Source of the DNA: Chlamydiales bacterium
GTDB taxonomy: Bacteria; Chlamydiota; Chlamydiia; Chlamydiales; FEN-1388
DNA: 9,434 nt
Direction of reading: 5' to 3'
Assembly (NCBI GenBank): GCA_021372185.1
Contig: JAJFUY010000345.1
Location: 1-9,434, forward strand
Position 1 is the first letter of the stretch. Each line of letters begins with the position of its first letter. Below, one piece after another: positions 1 through 5,779 of the stretch. Made by a program: the position numbers and the translations under genes. A model generated the notes under the pieces. That model searched no databases and was not told the origin of the DNA. It saw nothing but the letters and a program-made list of their open reading frames with translations.

Positions 1-44
1 CGGCTGAGGGCGATTGAATCACTCTATTGAATCGCCCTCAGCCG
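1..44. repeat. Perfect-arm palindrome (hairpin) at the left edge
   Basis: Bases 1-15 (CGGCTGAGGGCGATT) are the exact reverse complement of bases 30-44, leaving a 14-base loop at 16-29. Inside, the octamer ATTGAATC is repeated directly at 13-20 and 26-33. The arm begins at base 1, so the repeat may extend beyond the window. A second copy of part of the right arm, with the adjoining GGGCTC, recurs imperfectly at 104-125, so this hairpin belongs to a larger repeat-rich stretch. No T-run follows on either strand, so it does not look like an ordinary intrinsic terminator. It could be an extragenic palindromic repeat, but copy number cannot be judged here. Confidence 0.75.
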
Positions 45-68
45 GGCTCCATGGACTTTCTAACATCA

Positions 69-95
69 CCCACCGTTCCCTTCGGTCACGGTGGG
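69..95. repeat. Hairpin within the gene-free left region
   Basis: CCCACCGT (69-76) pairs exactly with ACGGTGGG (88-95) around an 11-base loop. An alternative inner stem, ACCG (72-75) with CGGT (83-86), is also possible. It sits between two imperfect direct repeats at 30-50 and 104-125, both of the form A(A/G)TCGCCCT...CGGGCTC. Together, 1-127 reads as one structured, comparatively GC-rich repeat. No open frame of note crosses it. Confidence 0.5.
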
Positions 96-210
96 CTTCA
101 CTCAGTCGCCCTAAAATCGGGCTCTAATGCAGCACCGAACAGCATTTTTAAGGACAAAACTTGCAACAAATACATGTTGTGAAAAACAGGTTAAATCAAC
201 AGCCTAGGCC

Positions 211-353
211 GGGCCCAATGGTGTCAACTTAAGGAAAGTTCCTCTTAATCTTTATCTTAATCTTGATCTTACTCTATTGAAAAAGAACAGATTAGGATTA
301 AGATCAAGATTAAGATTAAGAGTGAAATTTCTTAAGTTGACACCATTGGCCCC
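211..353. repeat. Long fold-back (MITE-like) inverted repeat
   Basis: The ends are near-perfect inverted repeats: bases 217-233 (AATGGTGTCAACTTAAG) pair exactly with 331-347, and the flanking GGGCCC (211-216) and GGCCCC (348-353) continue the match with one mismatch. Inward, after about eight poorly matched bases, the arms resume as CTTAATC-rich sequence (241-270) facing its complement (about 299-322). The right inner arm is an imperfect tandem hexamer of the GATTAA/GATCAA type. A roughly 28-base loop (271-298) remains. There is no transposase frame inside. The shape fits a small non-autonomous element or the remnant of an insertion sequence; I cannot name a family with confidence. Confidence 0.7.
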
Positions 354-417
354 GACCCCTTTCATCCCAGATAGCTTATGAGCGCCGATAGTATCAATTT
401 AAAGACTTTTCGGACTT

Positions 418-612
418 TTAGGCAGCAGGAGCGCCTCTTCTTGGCATTGGTGTGGGCTTTTTTACAGGACGCTGTTGTCTCTCAGCCGCTTTTTGAGCCG
501 CTTGCGCCTGTTGGTTTGGAACCGGCTTTCTTTTGCATCCACAGCCGGTGGCAGTTACTGTTGACGTAATTGCCACTGCAGCAATCGCTAACAATACACA
601 AATGTTTTTCAT
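418..612 (-). CDS. Small exported basic protein of unknown function
   Basis: I do not recognise this 64-residue protein. It has a Lys-Asn start, a hydrophobic stretch at residues 4-21 rich in Ala, Val and Ile (a signal peptide or single anchor), then TGCGCKRK. The remainder is a Gln/Ala-rich segment and a Pro/Arg/Lys-rich tail with no hydrophobic segment, so the tail should be strongly basic. Cys24 follows A-T-G, a weak lipobox because Leu is absent at -3, so lipoprotein status is uncertain; two close cysteines could instead form a disulphide. An AGGAG six bases before the ATG supports the start and suggests the gene is real despite its size. It stands alone, diverging from the membrane protein at 752. 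A role at the envelope or with nucleic acid is only a guess. Confidence 0.6.
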   Translation of the reverse strand: MKNICVLLAIAAVAITSTVTATGCGCKRKPVPNQQAQAAQKAAERQQRPVKKPTPMPRRGAPAA

Positions 613-644
613 ACTTTTCTCCTAGTTACAATGTTTAAACAAGA

Positions 645-672
645 CTTGTATTTGGATATAGCCTTTTACCAA
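645..672 (-). promoter_or_regulatory. Weak candidate promoter for the small exported protein
   Basis: On the minus strand TTGGTA (672-667) and TACAAG (650-645) are separated by 16 bases, each matching four of six consensus positions. The start point would fall near 638, about 26 bases before the ATG. Other AT-rich hexamers nearby could serve equally, so this is tentative. Confidence 0.25.
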
Positions 673-751
673 ATTTAAAGATACCCTAAAAAATAGCCAT
701 CAACTAATGTCAGGGTCAAATTGTTGCCATAGCTTTGTTTGCGAGGAAACT

Positions 752-1438
752 ATGTCGAGTGTTGTTGAGAGTAATAGCGAGAATCATGCTCTTCTTTCTG
801 TGGTTTGCGATCAAGAGGAGCCTTCATTGGATCTTTTTGTAGAGCCTCCGGTAAACAAACGGGTTGAAGCATGTAAAGAGGCGCTCTACAGTACATTCTT
901 GGGCAGTGCTTGGGGGCTCGTCACTGGCTTGCCGATTGCACTTCTTGCCTATGCAAATGGCAGCGTGCCCGAATGTTTGGCAGTAGCCGCTGTGGCAGAT
1001 ACAGTTGGCGGTGCCGTCGGTGCTCTATTTGGAACTATAGTAGAGAACAGTGTTGGAACCAATAAAAAATCACGTGTTATCAGCGCACTTATAGCAGGAT
1101 ATGGCGCCGCGGCAGCGGGACTCTCTATTTATAACGCTACAATGTGTGGAGTGGCAAAAACTCCACCCGTATGGTCTCAAGTTGTGGTTGGACTACCTTT
1201 AGTGTGTACCGGCGCTTTTGCTAGCGGCTGCATGAGTCCGCGATTGGGGCGACACCTAAGCGGCTTTCTGGCAAGTGCAGGAACTGGCTGCATGACAGGT
1301 GTAAGTGTTGCTAAGGTACTGAGCATAGTCCTGCCTCAAGTGGGCCCCAAAGCTAGCCCCATGCTAGGCCTACTCGGCGTACAAGGCATGCTAGGCTACA
1401 CAATCGCCTCAGATAAGTATAAGAAAGGAAAAAATTAA
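752..1438 (+). CDS. Orphan polytopic membrane protein (about six helices)
   Basis: I do not recognise this 228-residue protein. The first ~40 residues are acidic and soluble (QEEPSLDLFVEPP). About six Gly/Ala-rich hydrophobic segments follow, near residues 45-68, 75-97, 109-131, 142-161, 168-194 and 203-219, with a short basic tail (DKYKKGKN). Seven cysteines are scattered through it. The small-residue helices suggest tight packing, as in channels or small transporters, but no family motif is visible. I place the start at 752 because GAGGAAA lies just upstream; the in-frame ATG at 707 has no ribosome site. The stop overlaps the convergent protease gene by four bases with no terminator between. 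In a chlamydia-like cell, an inclusion-membrane or envelope role would be possible but is speculation. Confidence 0.75.
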   Translation: MSSVVESNSENHALLSVVCDQEEPSLDLFVEPPVNKRVEACKEALYSTFLGSAWGLVTGLPIALLAYANGSVPECLAVAAVADTVGGAVGALFGTIVENSVGTNKKSRVISALIAGYGAAAAGLSIYNATMCGVAKTPPVWSQVVVGLPLVCTGAFASGCMSPRLGRHLSGFLASAGTGCMTGVSVAKVLSIVLPQVGPKASPMLGLLGVQGMLGYTIASDKYKKGKN

Positions 1439-3441
1439 TAAAGAGAACCGCCAACATAGTTCATGAGATCTAGAGTGATGTAGGTGGCTTCTTGTTCTTG
1501 GAGTTCTTTTAGTACTTTTTGGGCCTGTTCTGGGGTGAGCAAGACCACTTTTTCAACTTTGCCTTTGCCTTCTATTATCTGAAGTTTGTTGTTGAGGAGG
1601 TTTTGGTAGCTTCTGTTGTTTTTGATGCGCTCTTTACTCCTTGCGGCGAGCATCGGAATCCACTTACGGTATACTTCTGTTTGCTGCTGGATGTAGGGGC
1701 GATAGCGGCGCTGATACAAAAGTCTTTCAAAAATAGAGACATCTCTTAATGAGTCAATAAACGAAGGAGCAATAAAATCTGGGTTAAAGGCTCCTTTTTC
1801 AAATGCCTCGCCTATTTTATTTTCGCCAACAACTCCAGGTACTATGATATCAGCTTGCACACCCTCTTTTTGTATAGAGTGCCCTGACACGCTATAGTAG
1901 CTACCTATAGTGATTTGTTTTGTATCAGTAGTGTGCTGAATAGTGCCCTTACCGTATGATGCAGGGTCGCCTGCAATCACTGCTACGCCATAGTCTTTTA
2001 GGCACTGGGCTACAATTTCAGCAGCAGATGCTGTCTCTTTTGAGATAAGCACTACTAGGGGACCTGCATAAAGCGCGGCAGGATCAAGATCTCGATAGTA
2101 GTGAAGTCCGCCTCTTGCATCTTTTGCCACTACAATTACGCCGGTTTTAATAAATAGCCCCGCCACGCGTACTGCCTGCTCAAGAAGGCCGCCCGGATTA
2201 TCACGCAAGTCAAAAATAAGGCCTTTAATTGTGCCTTTAGCTTTTAACTCTTCAAAGGCCCGGCGCATATCTATCTCACTTGAAACACCTTTGTCATTCA
2301 TATAAAAACCATGAAGAGCAATAAACCCAAGTATGCCTCCAGGAACCGGCTGAAAGCGCGTTTCCACCCTCCCCTCTTGAATAGTAAGCTGTTTTCTGGT
2401 TAAAAAAACTGTGTAGATTTCATTCTGTTTATTTTTCATGGTCATGTTGACTGTGGTATCAACCTTGCCCTGCAGTTGCTCTAAAAGGCTATCAAAAGAC
2501 ATACCAGCTACCGCGTGAGAGTTTATCCCCACAATTTCATCCCCCACTTGCACTTTACCACTTTCTTCTGCACTTCCGCCTTTGGCGACACTAGTCACCA
2601 CAAAGCCATTGCCCAGTTCTTGAAAGCTAATACCCACGCCAACATATTCCTTCTTTAAAAAAGCAGCCATATTTTTGGCTTGCTGGGGCGTCAGGTATTG
2701 GGAGTGAACATCTAAGCTTTTTGTAAATGCCTGTAGTACTCGAAGCGCAAAAAGTGATTTTTTTTGTGCCTCATCTAGTGGTTTTCCCTCTTTGTTTAAA
2801 TAGAGATAGTCATTTTCATGCTGCTCTAAAAAGTATTCAGCATCGCGTGTTGCGTCTGTAAAAGAAATGGGCTTATGAAGGCTTTTGAGGTTATCTACAT
2901 TAGCAATAATGAGATCGGCTAAGTAGATAGCAAACCAGGTTTCTAGCTGCTGCTCGCTTTGAGCAAACAGGTTGATGTCGCCAATTTCATTTTGATTAAT
3001 TACTGGCAGAGATTCTTTGGCAATTTTTTTTACGCCCTCTTCATCTACTTCTAGGCTAGCACGTATCTTGCGCATCTTTTTAATAGAGGCTTGTATCACT
3101 AGATCTAGTCTATCAAAGCCTGAATAGTCTTCTTTATTAAAATTTTCTACCTGATTTTCTTGTGCTTCTTTTGACATTTGCAAAAAGGGCGCAACATCAC
3201 TTGCTGCAAGATAGACATGATGCGGGTCAAACTGGTTGATGTAGTTAGCAAAGGCTCGCTGCATGACTTCTGGAGACATCTTTTTTTGTGTCAGATGAAC
3301 CCTGAAAACTTCTTTCATCTGCGTATTGATATCAGAAAGCGTAAGATGATCTTCTTGAGCAAAGATAGGTGCAGATACAATGAGTAGCAAAAAGCGTAAG
3401 CACCAAAACATAAGACACCAATATTTCCTTACAACTATCAT
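1435..3441 (-). CDS. prc: Carboxy-terminal processing protease, Tsp/Prc type (family S41)
   Basis: This is a periplasmic serine protease that degrades or trims proteins from non-polar C-termini. The 668 residues follow the long Tsp layout: signal peptide (1-29, RK then a hydrophobic core ending IFA-QED), N-terminal Tsp domain (about 35-260), PDZ domain (about 266-340, with YVGVGISF and GDEIVGIN), S41 catalytic domain (about 355-535) and a C-terminal Tsp-specific domain (about 550-668). The catalytic Ser472 (TASAAEI) and Lys498 (YGKGTIQ) are present, and Asp483 matches the third E. coli Tsp residue; the loop before the Lys is one residue longer than in E. coli. Substrate-binding GGLLEQA and DNPGG are intact. 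The start is uncertain: no clear Shine-Dalgarno precedes 3441, and the Met at codon 11 is an alternative that shortens the signal peptide. The enzyme is the chlamydial CT441-like type rather than short CtpA. Confidence 0.93.
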   Translation of the reverse strand: MIVVRKYWCLMFWCLRFLLLIVSAPIFAQEDHLTLSDINTQMKEVFRVHLTQKKMSPEVMQRAFANYINQFDPHHVYLAASDVAPFLQMSKEAQENQVENFNKEDYSGFDRLDLVIQASIKKMRKIRASLEVDEEGVKKIAKESLPVINQNEIGDINLFAQSEQQLETWFAIYLADLIIANVDNLKSLHKPISFTDATRDAEYFLEQHENDYLYLNKEGKPLDEAQKKSLFALRVLQAFTKSLDVHSQYLTPQQAKNMAAFLKKEYVGVGISFQELGNGFVVTSVAKGGSAEESGKVQVGDEIVGINSHAVAGMSFDSLLEQLQGKVDTTVNMTMKNKQNEIYTVFLTRKQLTIQEGRVETRFQPVPGGILGFIALHGFYMNDKGVSSEIDMRRAFEELKAKGTIKGLIFDLRDNPGGLLEQAVRVAGLFIKTGVIVVAKDARGGLHYYRDLDPAALYAGPLVVLISKETASAAEIVAQCLKDYGVAVIAGDPASYGKGTIQHTTDTKQITIGSYYSVSGHSIQKEGVQADIIVPGVVGENKIGEAFEKGAFNPDFIAPSFIDSLRDVSIFERLLYQRRYRPYIQQQTEVYRKWIPMLAARSKERIKNNRSYQNLLNNKLQIIEGKGKVEKVVLLTPEQAQKVLKELQEQEATYITLDLMNYVGGSLY

Positions 3442-3449
3442 TTTTAAAG

Positions 3450-3464
3450 CGGTTGTGTCAACCG
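3450..3464. promoter_or_regulatory. Small palindrome in the divergent promoter region
   Basis: CGGTTG (3450-3455) and CAACCG (3459-3464) form perfect six-base arms around TGT. It lies between prc and the orphan at 3526, over the likely -35 of the rightward promoter. It could be an operator half-site pair or a minor hairpin. Confidence 0.35.
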
Positions 3465-3481
3465 GAAGATAGATTTATATC
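3453..3481 (+). promoter_or_regulatory. Candidate promoter for the 130-residue orphan
   Basis: TTGTGT (3453-3458) and TATATC (3476-3481) are spaced by 17 bases. Initiation near 3488 would give a leader of about 38 bases carrying the strong AGGAGG. The -35 is weak. Confidence 0.35.
3474..3479 (-). promoter_or_regulatory. Candidate -10 element for prc
   Basis: Read leftward, this is TATAAA, one mismatch from consensus, placing initiation about 26 bases before the protease ATG at 3441. No good -35 sits at standard spacing. It overlaps the rightward -10, so the two divergent promoters would share this AT-rich core and probably compete. A minus-strand TTGACA at 3461-3456 is an alternative -35, but it would put initiation inside the annotated coding region and favour the Met at codon 11. 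Confidence 0.35.
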
Positions 3482-3525
3482 GGTCTGTTTTGTATTCTTA
3501 CACAAGAAAGATAAAGGAGGAATTT

Positions 3526-3918
3526 ATGATAGCTGGACTTTATTATCTTGGATGTGCTGTTGCAAAACCTGTACTTTACTTCTATGCAGCTAAAACAATC
3601 ACGCAAGCAGCTACAAGAAATCGTGACACAGAAGCTGTATTTAACGAGACTTATAGAAGATTTACACAGCTAAAAGATCATAGTTTAACAAAGCTTGTAA
3701 ACGAAGTACTACAAAATTACGCGCCTAAATCTCAAGCTACTAATATAGTAGGCGGCGGTACTTCAGTATCCTCAAAATGTCTTTATCAAAAAATCAAAAC
3801 CGAAAAATCTCCTGATAAGCTCTATACTCCCATTGAAACATACCTAAAAAACCCTGATAATAATGGAAAAAAGCTGTACTGCGTGATAAAAAGTTACATT
3901 TATCGCAACACTCATTGA
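3526..3918 (+). CDS. Hypothetical protein, 130 residues
   Basis: I do not recognise this protein. A strong AGGAGG (3515-3520) five bases before the ATG at 3526 fixes the start; an in-frame ATG at 3490 lacks such a site. The first ~25 residues (IAGLYYLGCAVAKPVLYFYAA) are hydrophobic and could be an uncleaved anchor or weak signal peptide. The middle (about 30-70) is polar and probably helical (RDTEAVFNETYRRFTQLKD). A short Gly/Ser patch (VGGGTSVSS) follows, then a Lys-rich tail with several Tyr residues. No catalytic motif is visible. It may be an anchored protein with a soluble basic domain. It stands alone, divergent from prc and convergent with tRNA-Ser(GGA). Confidence 0.65.
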   Translation: MIAGLYYLGCAVAKPVLYFYAAKTITQAATRNRDTEAVFNETYRRFTQLKDHSLTKLVNEVLQNYAPKSQATNIVGGGTSVSSKCLYQKIKTEKSPDKLYTPIETYLKNPDNNGKKLYCVIKSYIYRNTH

Positions 3919-3919
3919 G

Positions 3920-3969
3920 AAAAAAGGGTTCTTGTTAAAAAAAGATTAAGATCGAGATTAAGACAAGAA
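3920..3969 (-). terminator. Possible terminator for tRNA-Ser(GGA)
   Basis: Downstream of the tRNA on the minus strand, TTCTTGT and ACAAGAA (3969-3963 and 3935-3929) can form a seven-base stem with a long loop, followed by CCC and six T. The loop is large and the stem AT-rich, so this is weak. The six A on the plus strand directly follow the stop codon of the convergent orphan. Confidence 0.3.
3944..3962. repeat. Second copy of the GATTAAGATC hexamer-type repeat
   Basis: These 19 bases match 18 of 19 positions of bases 297-315 inside the first fold-back element. Here the segment stands alone between the orphan gene and tRNA-Ser(GGA), without the long terminal arms. It may be a dispersed short repeat or a decayed element. 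Confidence 0.55.
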
Positions 3970-3974
3970 AAGGA

Positions 3975-4061
3975 TGGAGGGGGTGGGATTCGAACCCACG
4001 GTACAATTTCTTGCACACACGCTTTCCAAGCGGGCTCCTTAAGCCACTCGGACACCCCTCC
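3975..4061 (-). tRNA. tRNA-Ser(GGA)
   Basis: The minus strand folds as a class II tRNA: acceptor stem GGAGGGG/CCCCTCC, U8, D arm TCC...GGA, anticodon loop TTGGAAA with anticodon GGA (reads UCC and UCU), a long variable arm, and T arm GTGGG-TTCGAAT-CCCAC. The long variable arm and anticodon give Ser. The 3' end has A at position 73 and no encoded CCA (TCCT follows), so CCA must be added after transcription. It is transcribed away from znuA. Confidence 0.96.
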
Positions 4062-4080
4062 ATGTGAGTAGGCCAAAGAG

Positions 4081-4108
4081 TCTATAGGAACATCCAAAAA
4101 ATTGCCAG
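4081..4108 (-). promoter_or_regulatory. Candidate promoter for tRNA-Ser(GGA)
   Basis: On the minus strand CTGGCA (4108-4103) and TATAGA (4086-4081) are 16 bases apart, placing initiation about 13 bases before the tRNA. Its -35 nearly touches the -35 of the rightward znuA promoter, so the two are back to back. Confidence 0.45.
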
Positions 4109-4109
4109 T

Positions 4110-4138
4110 TTGAAATCTATCATCTTGGATGGTATGCT
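4110..4138 (+). promoter_or_regulatory. Probable promoter of the znuACB operon
   Basis: TTGAAA (4110-4115) and TATGCT (4133-4138) are separated by exactly 17 bases, and TGG before the -10 gives an extended -10. Initiation near 4145 gives a leader of about 16 bases with the GAGGT ribosome site. CATCCAA (4091-4097) and TTGGATG (4125-4131) are inverted copies flanking the -35, a possible regulator site, but no recognisable Zur or MntR/DtxR box is present. Confidence 0.6.
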
Positions 4139-4160
4139 ACTTTTTCTTCGAGGTAGATAG

Positions 4161-5015
4161 ATGAAATGTAGCCTTTTAAAATTTTTGATATTTCTTATTT
4201 TTCCTGTCTTACTACAGGCAGATGCGGCGCTTGTCAGCATGGCGCCTTATGTGCAGATGGTAAAAGACCTCACCTCAGATAAAGTTCAAGTCGAGCTGTT
4301 AGTACCTGCAGGCTTTAGTGCACACACCTACGAGCCCACCCCAAAGCAAATTCTAAATGCCTCAAGTGCCTCAATCTGGTTTACAGTGGGAGAACAATTT
4401 GAAGCACGCGTACAGGCTGCCTTACAGTCAGATAACCCCAAGCTCGTGGTGGTAGATTTACGACAAGGGCTATCTCTTATGAATGGCCATGAACATCAAG
4501 ATGAAAATGGCCACACACACACCTGTGGATCAGGCGCTGACACGCACATATGGATGAGCCCAAAGATGATGCAGGTACAAGTAGCTCTGATGGCAAAAAA
4601 TTTGAGTGCAGTCTTTCCAAAGTTAGCGGACACTATCGAAAAAAACAAAATTACCCTCTTAGAGAAACTGGATACGCTCGATAAAGAACTTCACACACTA
4701 TTAGATAGCCATAAAGGCCAAATTATTTATGTGTCACACCCGGCTTATGGTTACTTTTGTCGCGAGTATGGCCTCACAGAAAAATCCATAGAATTTGAAG
4801 GCAAAGACCCCACCCCAAAACACCTCTACAACCTAATTGTAGACGCCAAAGCCGATCACATCAAAACCATCTTTATCCAGCAACAGTATAGCACAAAAGC
4901 CGCAGAGCTTGTAGCTCACGAGATTGGCGCCAAAACTGTCATGCTTGACCCCTATTCAGAAAACTACTTTGCAAGCATGCGCCAGATTGCCAAAAGCTTT
5001 GCGGAGGCAGGATGA
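4161..5015 (+). CDS. znuA: Zinc/manganese ABC importer, substrate-binding protein
   Basis: This is a cluster 9 (TroA/ZnuA family) metal-binding protein that captures a divalent cation outside the inner membrane and delivers it to the permease. The 284 residues start with a signal peptide (about 1-22, two Lys then a long hydrophobic core). The usual ligand set is present: His55 (SAHTYEP), His129 (DTHIWMSP), His193 (VSHPAYGYF) and Asp263 (DPYSENY). A short His/acid-rich loop at 110-129, with several His in HEHQDENGHTHT, is typical of zinc-type members and absent from most Mn/Fe binders, so zinc is favoured. GAGGT lies nine bases before the ATG. The last codons overlap znuC by ATGA, so translation is coupled. 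The symbol follows family and operon; substrate is inferred. Confidence 0.92.
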   Translation: MKCSLLKFLIFLIFPVLLQADAALVSMAPYVQMVKDLTSDKVQVELLVPAGFSAHTYEPTPKQILNASSASIWFTVGEQFEARVQAALQSDNPKLVVVDLRQGLSLMNGHEHQDENGHTHTCGSGADTHIWMSPKMMQVQVALMAKNLSAVFPKLADTIEKNKITLLEKLDTLDKELHTLLDSHKGQIIYVSHPAYGYFCREYGLTEKSIEFEGKDPTPKHLYNLIVDAKADHIKTIFIQQQYSTKAAELVAHEIGAKTVMLDPYSENYFASMRQIAKSFAEAG

Positions 5016-5779
5016 AAAAAAAGGCCATACAGGTTCAAGATGTATCCTTTGGCTATACCAGTGATACTACCGTCTTAAAAAATGTGTCTTTTGATGTTGA
5101 AGAAGGTGAATTTGTAGGCCTCATTGGCCCAAATGGCGGAGGCAAAACCACTCTCTTAAAGCTACTGCTCGGCTTTATTAAGCCCACAAGTGGGACAATT
5201 CACATCTTTTCAAAATCCCCTACAGACTATCCAAACGGCATTGGCTATGTGCCACAGGTGCTACACTACGACCGCACATTTCCTATTTCTGTACTCGATT
5301 TAGTTCTTGAAGGAAGGCTCTCTCACTTAAGCTGGCTTGGAAGATACTCTAAACGCGATAAAGATTTGGCCTATCATGCCCTAGAACAAGTAGGCCTTAC
5401 AGATTTTTGCCATAGAAGCTTTGGTACGCTCTCAGGTGGCCAAGCCAAAAGAGCGCTTATTGCCCGTGCTCTTGCTACAGAACCTAAAGTGCTGTTACTT
5501 GATGAGCCTCTTGCAGCCGTTGACGTACAGGCAGAAGCTGACTTTTACCAAATTATGCACAAGATCCGCGAAAACCTTACGATCATGATGGTCACACATG
5601 ATATACAGGCTATTATCCAGCAGGTAAGACGCGTACTTTGCGTACAAGGCGGCGTACTCAGTTTAGAGCCAGGTCAAGTGTGTGAACACTTTGCGCTTGG
5701 GCTCTATCACTTCCCACTTATCAATGCTCCAGAACAGCACTTTGCAAAAACAAATTTTCAATTTGACAAACGATCATGA
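5012..5779 (+). CDS. znuC: Zinc/manganese ABC importer, ATPase
   Basis: This cytoplasmic ATPase powers the ZnuA-ZnuB importer. All ABC motifs are intact in 255 residues: Walker A GPNGGGKTT (39-47), Q-loop Gln82 (VPQ), signature LSGGQ (140-144), Walker B VLLLDEP (160-166) with catalytic Glu165, D-loop (AAVD, 168-171) and H-loop His196 (VTHD). A C-terminal tail of some 35 residues after the H-loop region (EHFALGLYHFP) is normal in metal-type ATPases. It overlaps znuA by four bases and znuB by four bases, so the three proteins are made from one message in near-equal order. GGAGG lies within the end of znuA just before its ATG. Confidence 0.95.
   Translation: MKKKAIQVQDVSFGYTSDTTVLKNVSFDVEEGEFVGLIGPNGGGKTTLLKLLLGFIKPTSGTIHIFSKSPTDYPNGIGYVPQVLHYDRTFPISVLDLVLEGRLSHLSWLGRYSKRDKDLAYHALEQVGLTDFCHRSFGTLSGGQAKRALIARALATEPKVLLLDEPLAAVDVQAEADFYQIMHKIRENLTIMMVTHDIQAIIQQVRRVLCVQGGVLSLEPGQVCEHFALGLYHFPLINAPEQHFAKTNFQFDKRS

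Noticed and set aside
241..322. CRISPR array from the repeated GATTAA-like units
   Set aside because: The units are six-base, contiguous and inverted about a centre; there are no regular spacers and no cas genes.
378..569. Plus-strand frame opposite the small exported protein
   Set aside because: No ribosome site, and the opposite strand has a good site plus a signal-peptide-like start.
3912..4097. Minus-strand open frame reading SEWLKEPAWKAC
   Set aside because: It is the translation of tRNA-Ser(GGA) itself, a familiar spurious product of serine tRNA genes.
4062..4160. Zur or Mn-regulator operator upstream of znuA
   Set aside because: No sequence resembling the known Zur, MntR or DtxR boxes; only a loose CATCCAA/TTGGATG pair, which could be chance.
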